DNA of 64,000 nt from Aureobasidium sp. EXF-3400. Lineage: Eukaryota > Ascomycota > Dothideomycetes > Dothideales > Saccotheciaceae. The notes under the pieces are model-generated. The model saw only the letters and a program-made list of their open reading frames with translations. It did not search any database and was not told where the DNA came from. Of this stretch, positions 46,903 through 58,483 are shown piece after piece. Both the position numbers and the translations under genes were made by a program. The first letter of the stretch is position 1. The number at the start of each line of letters is the position of its first letter. The DNA is taken from contig SWBL01000123.1 of NCBI GenBank assembly GCA_024195585.1, positions 1 to 64,000 of the forward strand, written 5' to 3'.

Positions 46903-48591
46903 ATGGTTAACATCACGGAAAAGATCAAGGAGTATGTGCTAAGCGGAAGAAAAACAATTCTTACAACATACGAAACTAATTATTCTTCAGGATCGAGGCC
47001 GAAATGGCCAGGACGCAAAGTATGTATAATCGACTGGCAGAGAGCAAATCAAATGGCTAACACGATTTGCAGAAAACAAAGCGACAGGTGCGATCCGAAT
47101 GCTTACTCGAACACAGAAACCTCGCACTAACACCAGTCAGAATACCATTTGGGTCTTCTCAAAGGGTCAGTATAAACATTGTTGTCAGAAGCGGATGAAT
47201 ACTTACTGTCGTCAAGAAAGCTTGCTCGTCTGAGAGCACAACTGCTAGAGCCTGCCCCAGGTGCTGGTGGCCCTGGTGGAGAGGGATTCGATGTCAGTAA
47301 AAGTGGTGATGCTCGTATTGCGCTCGTCGGTTTCCCTTCGTAAGTTACACTCAACTTTTTTTTGTAGCGTTGTTCGCTGAAGTTTGCTTCTCAGGGTTGG
47401 TAAATCAACATTCATGGGAAAGATCACAAAAACAAAGTCAGAAGTTGCAGCATATGCTTTCACCACACTTACTGCTATTCCTGGTGTGCTCGAGTACGGA
47501 GGTGCTGAGGTTCAGATTCTCGATCTGCCAGGTATCATCGAAGGTGCTGCAGAAGGAAAAGGTCGTGGAAGACAAGTTATCAGTGCTGCCAAGGTACACT
47601 CGCGCTCATGTGTTGTCCCTGATGCTGCTTGCTGACCTTTTGTAGACTAGCGACATGATCCTGATGGTCTTGGATGCAACGAAGAGAGCCGAGCAAAGAG
47701 CTCTGCTAGAAGCTGAACTGGAGGCTGTCGGCATCAGATTGAACAAGGAGCCCCCGTGAGTAATTGTGCTCACGATATTCGCTACAACATGCTAAAACAA
47801 GACAGGAATATCTACTTGAAGCCCAAGAAAGCTGGTGGCATGAAGATTACCTTCCAGACCCCTCCAAAGAACGGCCTCGACGAGAAGATGCTGTACAACA
47901 TCCTTCGCGATTACAAGATTTTGAATTGCGAAGTGCTTGTTCGTGACGAGAATGGTATGTATAGACAACTATCGAATTTCATTATTTGCACTAACATTGG
48001 CCAGTCACTGTCGATGACTTTATCGATGTGATCATGAAGGACCATCGTACATACATCAGATGGTAAGTCATCCTATCATAAAGAAAACACTGCGTTGCCA
48101 CTAACGCCCAAGAAGCCTCTATGTATACAACAAGGTTGATGCTATCGGTCTCGAACACATGGACATGCTAGCAAGAGAACCCAACACTGTCATCATGAGC
48201 TGCGAGCTCGATCTCGGCGTCAGAGACGTAGTGGATCGATGCTGGGAGGAACTTCGCTTGATCCGTGTCTACACCAAGAGGCAAGTCTTTTTCTACTCTT
48301 TTCTTCTGCAGCAACAGTCTCCTCACACCACATGACCAACAAGCTGACGACTTCAACAGAAAGGGTATCGACCCAGACTTTAGCGAGGCACTTATTGTTC
48401 GTGGCAATTCGACAATCGAAGATGTTTGTGATGCCATCCATCGCAGTCTCAAGGATAGCTTCAAGTATGCGTTGGTATGGGGCGCCTCTGCCAAACACAT
48501 TCCTCAAAGGGTTGGTCTAGGTCACGTTGTCTCTGACGAGGATGTGGTGTCAATTGTTGGTACAAAGTCTGGTCTTGCAGCAAAGCAGTGA
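46903..48591 (+). CDS. RBG1: DRG-family GTPase RBG1 (DRG1)
   Basis: A translation-associated GTPase that works with a DFRP partner (Tma46 in yeast). The gene is cut into about ten exons. The first three are tiny and together give [19 protein letters not shown], then [20 protein letters not shown]1 is [12 protein letters not shown]3 [17 protein letters not shown]4 NKVDAIG; the effector threonine lies in [12 protein letters not shown]. The C-terminal TGS domain contains [19 protein letters not shown] and ends [20 protein letters not shown]. Every junction restores the invariant family sequence, so the model is secure despite the fragmentation. Confidence 0.95.
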
Positions 48592-48755
48592 ATTTAGAAG
48601 CTAAAAGAATACTGGTCTATGCGCTAAAGGATAGTCATGACAACCACAGAGCGGTTGAAAGTTACATTCCCAAGGGTAATGGTGCAAGACAGCCTCATGC
48701 TCTATCTTCGAAGCCGGTCTATCTGAACACTAGAATCTTCCTGTCCTCATGATCA

Positions 48756-50207
48756 CTAGTCGAAGTCATCGACCCAGAGGCTCTCCACGTCTGACTCGAT
48801 TTCAACCAGCATCTCTGCAATCTCCCTGATGCTAGAACAAGAAAAGCCCGTACGAGCGTTCCACTGCTCACTCAGGAGCCTCCAACAACGGTACCAGCTC
48901 ATTGTTTTGTCGTCGACTGTGACCGAGTGAGCTTGTCCGACCCGATCCAAGACACAAGACTTGAAAGCAGTGAGTATAGAGGACGAGCTCTCTGCGTACG
49001 GATAATATGTGTGCAACTCCTCACCCCAGCGCACGCTGTCCATGATTCGTGCAAGACGCCTTGAATAGTCTAACTGCCACCTGAAATCCTTCACCGTGTG
49101 GGCACGTAGGTCTTGTTTATCAGCAGGAGGCGAGTGAGTGCTTCGACGGACGATGCCAAATCTCTGACCACGAATATCAAAGTCGATGTCGAGGACCATG
49201 CTTGCACCGAGGTGGGCAAAGGATAGAGAGCGTACAGAAGCGAGATAAGATGGCTCGAGCTCATGGAGCCAGCTGTTCATGTCGGATAATGCTTTGTAAC
49301 CCACCCCAGGCTTCACTCGGCCGATGAAGACTGTGAATCTGTTGCTACCATAGTACAAAGCCAAGGCTTCGCTTCTCAAGAGTGAACAGGTCCTGGCGAT
49401 GGCGGGCTGCTGCTGAGGATGGACGATGGTGGCGGAACTGATGCAGACGTATCGGAGCACCATCTCACGTACTTCTGCCGGTAGGCCAAGGAAGTCGAAC
49501 TGGATATCGCGATCCGCTCGTTCAAGCTGTCGGATCAGGGATGTCTTCGAAAGCCTTTCGGCAGCCTTGAGTGATCTTTGTTCCATTCTCTGAGCAACGC
49601 GCGGGGATTTGTAGACGACTCTTTTGGCTGCAGGTCCTCGGACAGGCACTGCTGTCTTTCTGGATGTCTTCGAAGGCAGAACCTTTTTGACGACAGTGGA
49701 AGCAGCAGATGCCGCCTTTGCAGCAAGCCTCGACGATCGTCTCAACAGAACCCCGGACCCAGTGTTAGGTGCATCACTGCTGGGTGCGGGTTGACCACAG
49801 TGAGATATAGTTCCGTGCGCATCGGAGTTCTGCACAGTTGTGGTGCGCTTCGATGTGTATTGGTCGAGATGTTTCTGAGCGGTCTTGCTGAGCTTCAAAT
49901 GTCTAGAATTGGTAAAGTCGACCAGGTCCTGATGTTGGAATCCTTCGTAGATGAATGGTTGTCTAGGAAGCGTCTCAATCATGGTTAGGAGAAGTTTCTT
50001 GTTGCGTGTTCCAGGCACAATGCCAAAGACTTTACACTGTTGGCGCGCATGGAGAGAAGTCAAGGGTGGGTGGTTGATCTTGTCAGTAAGAGTTAGAGGA
50101 GCGTCGAGTAGTATGTCCCAGTCCAGTATTGTGGGTAGATGCACCATGTCGTCAAGTGGTGCGGCGCTGATGGTTTGCAAGAAGCGGCGTGATTGCGATG
50201 ACGGCAA
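48756..50207 (-). CDS. fungal 2EXR/F-box-like protein
   Basis: A 483-residue, intronless protein of unknown function. The N-terminal half is basic, with LRRSSRLAAKAASAAS and a Lys/Arg-rich linker that may direct it to the nucleus. From about residue 240 it shows the F-box-like start common in filamentous fungi: FDFLGLPAEVREMVLRYVC, followed by ARTCSLLRSEALALYYGSN, the hallmark of the 2EXR class. The rest is a mixed helical region with DMNSWLHELEPSYLASVRSL. Such proteins are expanded in fungi and a few act as substrate adaptors, but no target is inferable here. It shares a promoter region with FYV10, itself an E3 ligase subunit. Confidence 0.75.
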   Translation of the reverse strand: MPSSQSRRFLQTISAAPLDDMVHLPTILDWDILLDAPLTLTDKINHPPLTSLHARQQCKVFGIVPGTRNKKLLLTMIETLPRQPFIYEGFQHQDLVDFTNSRHLKLSKTAQKHLDQYTSKRTTTVQNSDAHGTISHCGQPAPSSDAPNTGSGVLLRRSSRLAAKAASAASTVVKKVLPSKTSRKTAVPVRGPAAKRVVYKSPRVAQRMEQRSLKAAERLSKTSLIRQLERADRDIQFDFLGLPAEVREMVLRYVCISSATIVHPQQQPAIARTCSLLRSEALALYYGSNRFTVFIGRVKPGVGYKALSDMNSWLHELEPSYLASVRSLSFAHLGASMVLDIDFDIRGQRFGIVRRSTHSPPADKQDLRAHTVKDFRWQLDYSRRLARIMDSVRWGEELHTYYPYAESSSSILTAFKSCVLDRVGQAHSVTVDDKTMSWYRCWRLLSEQWNARTGFSCSSIREIAEMLVEIESDVESLWVDDFD

Positions 50208-50710
50208 GGCACATTATGTAGCAAAGACAGGCTGAACAGCATGGCGAAGAAGCAACACCTACCTGATGTGCGTACTCTCACACGGAGGACAGAGATATTA
50301 CGGGGTGTTGCAGCAGGCACAGTCAAGGTTGTAGAGATCAAGCAAACAGGATGTCTTGGTTGGTGTTAGCCAGAGTTGAGAAGAGATGTGACGGTCTTTT
50401 GTTCGCCAGCAGGGCAGATCGAGAGACGACCTAGTGAACACAGCTATGTCTGAATTTTTGCGACAGATACATGAAGATCTGTTTGCAACATGGAAGAGGA
50501 TGGAGGCTTGGATGGTGGTGATGGTATGAAGAGGTCAAGGTGTTGACGAAGCTTCTCCACAGCAGTTGGTCAAGCTTCACATGCCGAAAGCGAGCGCGGG
50601 CAAGTGCTCTTGATGCATCGTGCATGCTGCTGCTGTTTGCAAACATCTGGCGACATTGTTTCTCTGTGACCAAGGTATTTTACTGAGGTCTTCGCACCAC
50701 TCATCCAAAC
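50208..50710. promoter_or_regulatory. divergent promoter region, 2EXR gene and FYV10
   Basis: About 500 bases between divergent start codons; no recognised motif. Confidence 0.5.
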
Positions 50711-52020
50711 ATGGCCGAGCTTACATCGACCAAACTCAACCCCGACCAGCATCTGCTGCTGGTATGCGTCACCGCTCCGCCATCAATGTAGTCGTCGATT
50801 GACACTGCTCACAGGACCAACCCCTGCTACGAGTGCCCTTCGAACTGACACGCAAGAATTTCGCCCAAGCGAGACGCCACATCGAAAAGACGTCGGCCGA
50901 TACCCTTGCCGCTCTCAACGCTGCTGCTACCGCTGCTCCATCAGCCGCTCCCGACCACACTCTCGCCTCGCTGGACGCCATGATAGCCAAAGCCCAGACG
51001 CTCAAGCGCAAGTTGGAGGCTCTCCATGCTGACGAAGGCATGCTGCATCGCCACCAGCGAGCCCGCATCAACCATCTACAAGACCTGCACGATATCCCCA
51101 ACCTCGCCGACCTCAAGTACGATGACTGGAGCAAAGTCCGTCTAGATCGTATGCTGGTCGACTATCTGTTGCGCCAGGGTTATATTCAGAGCGCCAGCCA
51201 GTTGGCCAAGGAAAAGAAGATAGAAGATCTAGTCGACGTCCAAGCCTTCATCGAGTCTAGCCGCATACAACACAGCCTGCAGAACGGCCGTACCCACGAA
51301 TGCCTGGCCTGGTGTTCAGAAAACAAGCAGACCCTGAAGAAGATCAACAGTAACCTGGAGCTCGAATTACGCTTGCAGCAATTTATTGAGCTTGTCAGAA
51401 GTGGAGACCCGCAGAAGCTGATCGAGGCCACCCTGCACGCGAGGAAGCATCTGGGCACACACCAGAACGATTCATACGGTCTGCGCGCCGGAGGCCTGCT
51501 TGCTAATCCTCCGAATACCATGACAGAGCCTTACAAGGTATCTGCCAGCCAGCACTTTCTTCCTATGCCATCGCTGATCCACTTCTAGACCATGTACTCG
51601 GCTGCTCGCTGGCAACAACTCTCCGAACTCTTCGTCAAGACACACCACGAAATCTTCTCGCTACCACCACGTCCTCTGCTCCACACTGCTTTGTCTGCCG
51701 GCCTCAGCGCTTTGAAGACGCCAGCCTGCCACTCACATTATGCTTCCTCGTCTTCGAATGCTTCTTCGTCAACCACATCCGTCTGCCCCATTTGTTCTAC
51801 TGAGCTGAACGAACTCGCCCGCACCGTTCCCTACGCCCATCACAGCAAAAGCTATGTCGAAGATGATCCAGTCATGTTGCCCAACGGCCGCATCTATGGT
51901 AGGGGCAGACTCATGGCTCTAAACGAAAAGATAGGCACTGCCGAAGGCAAAGTCAGAGACCCCACCGACCTGTCTCAAGAATTCGATGAGAGTGACATCA
52001 AGAAGGTCTACATATCATGA
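50711..52020 (+). CDS. FYV10: GID/CTLH ubiquitin-ligase subunit FYV10 (GID9/MAEA)
   Basis: Part of the GID E3 ligase that degrades gluconeogenic enzymes. Three exons: 50711-50761 (MAELTSTKLNPDQHLLL), 50815 to about 51537, and about 51589-52020; about 410 residues. After an N-terminal coiled region come LisH (LDRMLVDYLLRQGYIQSA) and CTLH (FIESSRIQHSLQNGRTHE) followed by the CRA part (LQQFIELVRSGDPQKLIE). The C-terminus has the degenerate RING (CPICSTELNEL, then PYAHHSKSYVE and LPNGRIYGRGRLMALNEK). This RING lacks several classical zinc ligands, which is normal for Fyv10/MAEA. Confidence 0.94.
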
Positions 52021-53183
52021 TTCGCTTCTTGCTATTGGGCTTCCGCGATTGCGTGCATCGTTGTATCAGGGCGTTTTTTGGTATTTTTGTCTCGGTTCTT
52101 GGATCAGCGAGGGGCTTTATAGATACCAGAGCTTGGGTGTAGCATATCCGGGGACACCATAGGCGTTTCCCTTTTCACTTGATTACGAATGAAACGTATT
52201 TATGACTTTTGTTTATATTTCCAACATCATCGCCTTTTTTCGGATCACGGAGCTCATGCTCAGCGGCTGGCACTTGCACTCACCAGACTTGTCCGACCTC
52301 CCCGTGTGCGGGAGACAGTCACAATGTAGCTATAGAAATGCATAATACTTTTTCTTTTAAAAAAAAATATGGTGTCCATAGAGAGAACCCTAGTAAAGGG
52401 TATCTCAGTGACCAAGCTTATTTTCGAGTTATGACTATGCATTTTAATAGCTGCCTTGTATATCGGGATGGAGAAGGCGTTGATTGCAAGATTGTGACTG
52501 TCTTTAGCACACGGGGAGGGAGTACAACTACTTCAGCATGCGAAATGTTATTCTTGGTGGGACATTTTGGATTTTCATTTCTCATCTCTGCTTTTTTTTT
52601 TTTTCGAATCGGCTAAGAACTGCTTGGATCTGTATTGGGGAAGGAAGCAATTGAAACAAAGGAAAACGTGCTTGAAATATTCTTTTTGGGTCAAGACAAA
52701 GGCAGGCCGTCGAAATTCCTCTCCAACTGTTTGCTTGGTTTCTCACGCATCCGCAAAGAAAACCATTCCTCCTGTTGCTTGTGTGTTTTTTTGTTTCTTC
52801 TCTGTATCCTCTGGGTGTGGGTCTGCTGTAAAAGGGAAACGCTCATGCTGCTCTTTGGGGTATCGTGCTGGAAAAAACAGGGAAAAAAAAGGAAACGCCG
52901 TGTTGCAATGCTGGCACTGAAAGGCAATAAGAAAAAAGCCTCTGGTGGATAAGATGCTAGAGACGAGACCAAAGACCGAAATGAAGGAATGTGGACGTGC
53001 ATCCTGCCGACTCAAAGTCGATCAAATCAAGCCCAGCTTGAATCATCGACTATGAGGAAGGACACATCTTCTTCTTGGGTTTCAAAGCTGAGTGTTGTGT
53101 TATTTTGAAGGTCTTCAATAGGTCAGACTTGACGTCTTTCGATCGAGACAAGCAACCGGAGCGGCTCAGTGGCGAGAGGTGGT
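52021..53183. other. convergent intergenic region
   Basis: About 1.16 kb between FYV10 and the next gene end. It has homopolymer A and T runs (a T tract near 52590-52605, an A tract near 52362) and no supported gene. Confidence 0.5.
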
Positions 53184-55465
53184 TTAGTTGAAGTCGTTGT
53201 AGACGTTGCTGCCGTCACCAAAGTTGGAAACGTCGGTAAAGCCTCCCGTGTACTGCTCCATGTTGGGCTTCATGTCATTGCCGTCGGACTGCATCTGCGT
53301 GCTTTCGTCCGTATAGAGCTGCTGCTGAGCAAGCATGTTGCTAGCAGGACCGCTGGCAGGACCGCTGGCGAAGCTGTAGTTGCCCAAATCGTTCTCGAGT
53401 TGGATGGGCTCTCTAGGCATAAGAGCGGTGGAGTTCATGATACCCAAGCCAAAAGGTCCTGGACCATTGTTTTGGGCGTTACCATAGCCGTGACCGTGGC
53501 CATCGTTGTACTGCTGCATAGAGTAGCCTCCCTGTCCCTGCGGGCCAAAACGCCAAATTTCTTGTTCCTTTCCTCCAGAGACCATAGCCGATACGTCGTG
53601 TCCGTGAGCAAAGGACGAGTTATGACTGGGCATCACATGATGGCCGTAACCATTGCTGGGAAAGTTGTGGGCCGGGTAATTGTTCGACATCTGGAGGTGG
53701 AAGTTGTTCGGGTTGAACTGAGCAGAAGTGTCGAGCATAGACTGGCTGGGTACTGTCGACATAGTGGATTGTGAATCGAAGCTCTGACCGGCTTGATGTC
53801 TACCCATCTGGAATTGATCAGAAGGGAGGTCTGCGAGCATGTTCTCGAGCGACTGAACCGGCATGCTGGGAGCGTTCATGCTGACTCTGCCATATCCCTG
53901 ACCAGATATCTCTGCTTCGTTGATGGCAGCTGGAACGGTCCCTGAAGTGGTCGAATCCTCAAGCACGGGAGCAGCGTTGACCTTGGCCTTCTTTCTGGGA
54001 GCCCTCGACTTCTTCGATGGGGTGGTGGCCTGCTCAAGGTTGGCTTGGGGCGAATGAATCGCCATTACTGACAACTTCTTGTTGAGTGTCGACGGTGTCT
54101 TCTTAGACTTGGTCACTCCCTTGGGCTTGGAGGGTGTGGCCTTGGTAGCAGGCTTCGCGGCTGGCTTTCTCTTCGATGCTGCAGGCGTGTTCTGACCTTT
54201 ACGAGTCGGCTTTTCGCTGTAAGTAGCATCATCATCTTCCTCTACCTTGACGACCTTCTTGTGAGATCTGCCCTTCTTCTCGGTCGAGACAACTGGAGTG
54301 CTCTCTTCCTTGTCGGCATCCTCTTTGACTGTTTGCTTGCCCTTCTTCTTGCTTGGAGCGCTTGCGGGTTTTGATGCTCGGGGTGCCTTGGCTGGAGTCT
54401 CAGGATGTGGTCGCGGCATATTCACCTCAGTTCCTGTTATAGGGTCGAAATGAGGAAGGCCAGGTTTGCCTGGAATAGGTAATGGGGTATAATATGGCAG
54501 CATAGTACCAGGAGCGCCATTGGCCTGATCTTCGCGTCCAGGCTTGGTGTAGGTAATGGTGCTCCAGACTTTGATATCCTTTTCCTTGACATTTTCGAGC
54601 TTGTCTGCGTTCGTCTTTCTCTTGCTTGGGACTAGTGGGGGCACAGGAAGCCCAAAGTAGATACGAGCCTTACGTGCCTTTGTGAGATGCTGTGACAATG
54701 CATGCCCTGCAGGACCGCTATCAGCTTGGATGTGCCTGCATACCCTGCCCCACGGGATCGTGATGTTGTCCAATTCGAGTTCGTAGATCAAGGCCATCAG
54801 TGCAAGTTGGTCTTGGCCGGCTGCCAATGCATTAGTATGTCATGAGCTGCGGTGAATATCGTAGTCTTACTGTGCCAGCGAATAAGAGAACGAGTGCCAC
54901 TATATGGCTTGCGTTTATCTCTCTTCTTTTGGCCGTGTTCCTCCTCTTCGGCCTCCTCGTCCGCTTCGGCGTATTCATCGTCTTCCTCGAACTCATCATC
55001 AGAGTCACGCTCTTCGTTCTTCAAAGGAATCTGGTCTTCGTCGTCCTCTTCCTCAGGGGCAGTGTTATCATGCTCAATCGAGTCTGAAATGTCTTGAACT
55101 TTACCGGCAGAAGGGTCTTGACCGCGCTGTGCGTTGTGGTGAAAAGAGTGGCCGTCGAAACCGGAGGGCATTGCGAGCTGGTGCTGCTTGTGACCTTGCT
55201 GCGAGTTGGGAGAGGACAAGTGGCCATCAAACCCAGCAGAAGCGAAGAATCGTTGTTGCTCATCGCCGTTGAACAAGGGGAGACTACCTTGACCGCCGTT
55301 GCGGTTGTCGTTGGCGAACACATCGAAAGTGACATTGTTATCGTAGCTATTGCGAAAGTTGAAGGGGTCGAGCTCGAAGCTATTCTGAACGACGTCGTGC
55401 ATGTTGTTCGGATATCTCGGAGCCACATCGTGATCGGTGTGTTCCAAATATTCGTCGATGTCCAT
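53184..55465 (-). CDS. uncharacterised nuclear protein with Myb/SANT-like module
   Basis: About 740 residues in two exons. The intron (donor GTAAGACT near 54870, acceptor near 54822) joins SGTRSLIRWH to TGQDQLALMALIYELEL. Exon 1 (MDIDEYLEHTDHDVAPR) is Asn/Asp/Gln-rich and ends in a long Glu/Asp tract. The start of exon 2 forms a compact helical module of about 60 residues: ALMALIYELELDNITIPW, then GRVCRHIQADSGPAGHAL and SQHLTKARKARIYFGL. The pattern resembles the short Myb/SANT-like domains of fungal chromatin-type proteins. A Lys/Pro/Ala-rich tail with many KKGK and KPAAKPATK runs follows; the last 200 residues are Gln/Asn/Gly/Met-rich. I infer nuclear localisation and DNA or chromatin contact. 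The leader upstream contains several introns. Confidence 0.75.
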
Positions 55466-55478
55466 GTTTATGGTGGAT

Positions 55479-56460
55479 CTGCAAATGTTAGCTGCATCAG
55501 GCGAGTCGCAGGGCGAATGAAAAAAGAAGCATTCTTGAAGAGTGGACTTACGCCGCTCTGACAGTGTTGACCAATGATTAGGGATGGATGAATAGATCTT
55601 CTAGACAAGAAGCATGCCCAGTAATGCAATGCTCAAGAGAGACTGTTTGCAAGGATGTCAGTAAGAACAGGAGTGAAAGTGGACAGCTGGGCAAAGTGTC
55701 CTTGAGTCGTTGTGCGGTTGTAGAAGGACTCCGTCGAGCGGCTGTTTGTTGAGTTGACTCGACCTCAACAAATTGAGTGAATGAAAGAGAGGTTGGAGAG
55801 GTGTATTGAGAAGGCAGTGGAAGATGTACCATAGAAGGGCAGGCGGAAAGGGAATGAAGATGGCAGAGTAGAGGGAAGATGAAGAGGATGATCGCTCAGT
55901 AGCCGTCAACGCGGGTTTCTAGCGTAAAATGCTCGACGAAGTGGTTGCGCAGTGAGAGGAAAACAACAGACCGGCGGAACAGTGCACGACAAGTCCCACC
56001 TAGTAGAGCGCGAACTAGAATCTAAGGCGCTGATACGAGCGGGGGGTCGTTGACAAGGTGGATACGAAGGGGCAAGACGATGGAATCAGACGAAGGCAGA
56101 AATGCAGTCCCATGAACGGACGCGTCGAAAACAAATCGTCTAGCTGCGGCCTGAGCTGCACGTGGAAGAGGGAAACCAAGATGATTTGGCAGAGTGCGGG
56201 AGCTGATTTGGGAGGACGATGGTTGTGTATGAGAGAAAAAAGAAAATCAAACTTACGATACTGGTGAGAGCAATGGGAGCAAACGGCGCTCGAGAAAAGC
56301 GATGTCGAGAGCGAGCAGTCGCGAGCTGCGCAATGGAGCGTTAGCGGGTTCGAAGTAGGTGTGCGCGTCGAAAATGGTAGGGAGTACAATGTGGGTTGAA
56401 GATGAAAAAAACAATGTCGACAGGAAGGAACGTGTGTGCAATGTAGGGTAGCGAACTTAC
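55479..56460 (-). other. three candidate 5'-leader introns
   Basis: Three GTAAGT donors read on the minus strand upstream of the ATG at 55465. Candidate introns are 56460-56326 (branch GCTAAC, acceptor GCGCAG), 56256-56156 (acceptor GTGCAG, weak branch) and 55551-55479 (branch GCTAAC, acceptor TTGCAG). The last is the best supported. Together they suggest a transcribed, spliced leader of about 1 kb. Confidence 0.5.
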
Positions 56461-57179
56461 GAGATTTGAGACGCCGAAAAGGGAGATGTTGAGACGAGAT
56501 GTCGAGAAAAGGCAATGAAAAGCTGCTTGACCGAGCGTCAGTTGAAGACGTAGATGCTCCGACTAGCCTCGAAAAGACACAATAGAGGAAAGCGTCAAGG
56601 GGCCGTCAAGAAATCGAGGACAGCTTCAAATCGACAAAGCGAGTGAAGCATGAAGTAGTTGTTGAGGAAACAAACAAACCAGGTACCGAGCAACCAAATG
56701 TCCGGGTCCGAGCCCGGGCCCTTATAGCGACGGTAGCGATGACAGCAACAACAAAATCGATGCCGAGCTTCGATTGAGGGATCATCCATCTTCAACTGCA
56801 ACACTCCTGTTGAACTCTCGAAGCACATCCTTCACAGAGCCATCAGGCTGGATCTCTAGACAAGAACAGAGAACAACGAGCGCCCCTGGAGAAAGAGATT
56901 CCTGTGCGTAAAGTATGGCTAGGCCTGACAATTATGCGGATGCTGTAAGCACTGTCGGTATCCGGTGGGTTGATGGTTCCTCGCTTGCCGAAGACCTCTA
57001 GCCAATATGTTAGGCTGAAATCTCCAGCGATTGCATCCCAGGAGGGTGTTCAACCGAACGATTAGAATATGCCTCGCTCGAAGTGCAAAGGTCTGGAATC
57101 AGTCCACACGGAGAGTTGGAAGCTGTCAAAGAAGTGCCATTGTGTAGTTAAGCAATCACTGGAGAACATCGGTTCAAGA

Positions 57180-57640
57180 AAGATCTCTGATGCTTATGGA
57201 TGTCTGTAGTAAAGACAGTATCATCGAGTCGGGATTGTTGTAAGACAAACACTTGTGGTGCATAATCAGTATGTGTGCCATCGGTGACTGATGTTGAGCT
57301 CAGTTCTCGTTGATACTCACGTCAAACCTCGAGATGACAATTTCCAGGAATGGCAAGGACTGATGTATGGTCAGTACTGGGGCATGTTCAGTGGCTCCAG
57401 AGGAAGATCATCAGATGACAACGGTACTCACGTCGAACACAGTGTCCGAGATGGAAGTAATGGGACAACGGCATCGGACTAAATACTCGCGACGTATTGC
57501 TGTTGCTTGTCAGCGTCTTTGAAGAGTATCCATTAAGTGACATTGGTACTTATATCATGCATTGGAGGTGAAGAGAGAGACTATGGGTCAGTATCGTCGT
57601 ATTCGGTGTGTTAGGACGCATCACTATTGCTTATCAGCAC
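57180..57640. repeat. decayed tandem repeat, period about 110-124 bases
   Basis: Anchors GATACTCACGTCAAAC (57312), GGTACTCACGTCGAAC (57423) and GGTACTTATATC (57545) repeat at similar spacing. A second anchor, CTGTTGCTTGTCAGCG (57500-57515) and CTATTGCTTATCAGCA (57624-57639), repeats 124 bases apart. Differences in the second anchor are all transitions. A weaker fourth copy may lie near 57210. The copies also hold donor-like and branch/acceptor-like signals on the minus strand. Hand alignment only. Confidence 0.5.
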
Positions 57641-57873
57641 TTCTTACTAGAACAAAGGAACCAAAGAGATCTTCAACAAAAGATGAAAGGATGAAGTGGA
57701 ATCACAGTGTGGATAAGTTCTGCCATTGCAAGGTTGTTATTTCTGTTCAACGATACCGCTTGGTGCCGTGGAAGTATGTGTTACAGCACGAAAAAGGAAG
57801 GGGAAGTTACCAGGATTACCAAAACTCAGCGCATTCAACGTGTGATGGTCTCGGTGTAATCCACAGGGTGAAG

Positions 57874-58483
57874 TTAAGCTTCGGCATCACTGCCCTCGGC
57901 CTTGTTCTTCAGTTCTTCCTGGCCAGGAGCAGCCTTCTGGACCCTCTTGGTCAGAGGAGTACCCTCGTCGTCATCGTCCGAGTCATCAGAGACCTTGCGC
58001 TTAGGAGTAGCCTTGCCTTTACCCTTGGTCTTGGGACCGGCAAAGGAACCAGCAGTACTAGGAGAATTCAGTAAGTATGGAACGTCGTGCCAGCATAAGT
58101 CCTGCAACATACCCATTGCCCTTGGCCTTGGTCTTCTTGGGAGCAGGGGTCTTGGGAGCAGGGCTGTCAGAGCCCTCACTGTCCGGTTTCATGGTCAGTA
58201 CGATTCAACAAGTCCCGTGTAAGCGAGGGCATACCCGTTATCGTCTCTGGCGGCGATACGAATACGAGAGATGTGCTTCTTCAAGGCGGAAACAGTGCAA
58301 GTAACAGTGTCGGTGCTGAGCTCTGCAGCGAGGGCGTCCCAGTCAATGTTGGCTGAGGCGCTTGGGTCCTTCAGGACTGCAAGCAAGATCTTGCGATCAG
58401 CCTCAGCTGTGACAAAGTCAGTGATATCCGAGTGAGAGGTTCATGAATTGTTGTCCCTTACCGTCCCAGGTGATACCAGGCAT
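57874..58483 (-). CDS. small Myb/SANT-like chromatin protein
   Basis: About 140 residues in four exons; every junction is GT-AG. It starts MPGITWDAEADRKILLAVL (start codon 58483-58481) and continues SANIDWDALAAELST and TVSALKKHISRIRIAA, a three-helix Myb/SANT-like module. The tail is Lys/Pro/Ser-rich (SPAPKTPAPKKTKAKG, then KGKGKATPKRKVSDDSDDD) and ends AEGSDAEA. The layout of a short helical N-terminus and a charged tail is common among fungal nuclear proteins of unknown function. It lies between two genes with a similar module and the same orientation. Confidence 0.8.

Larger units (their letters stand above)
55466..57873. other. long upstream region with leader introns and degenerate repeat
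   Basis: A 2.4 kb gap between two genes on the same strand. Minus-strand splice signals mark at least three candidate leader introns between 55479 and 56460. A decayed tandem repeat lies around 57180-57640. I see no protein-coding sequence. Confidence 0.55.

Noticed and set aside
52209..52616. 135-codon frame downstream of FYV10
   Set aside because: Runs through A and T homopolymers in a terminator region and reads as low-complexity noise.
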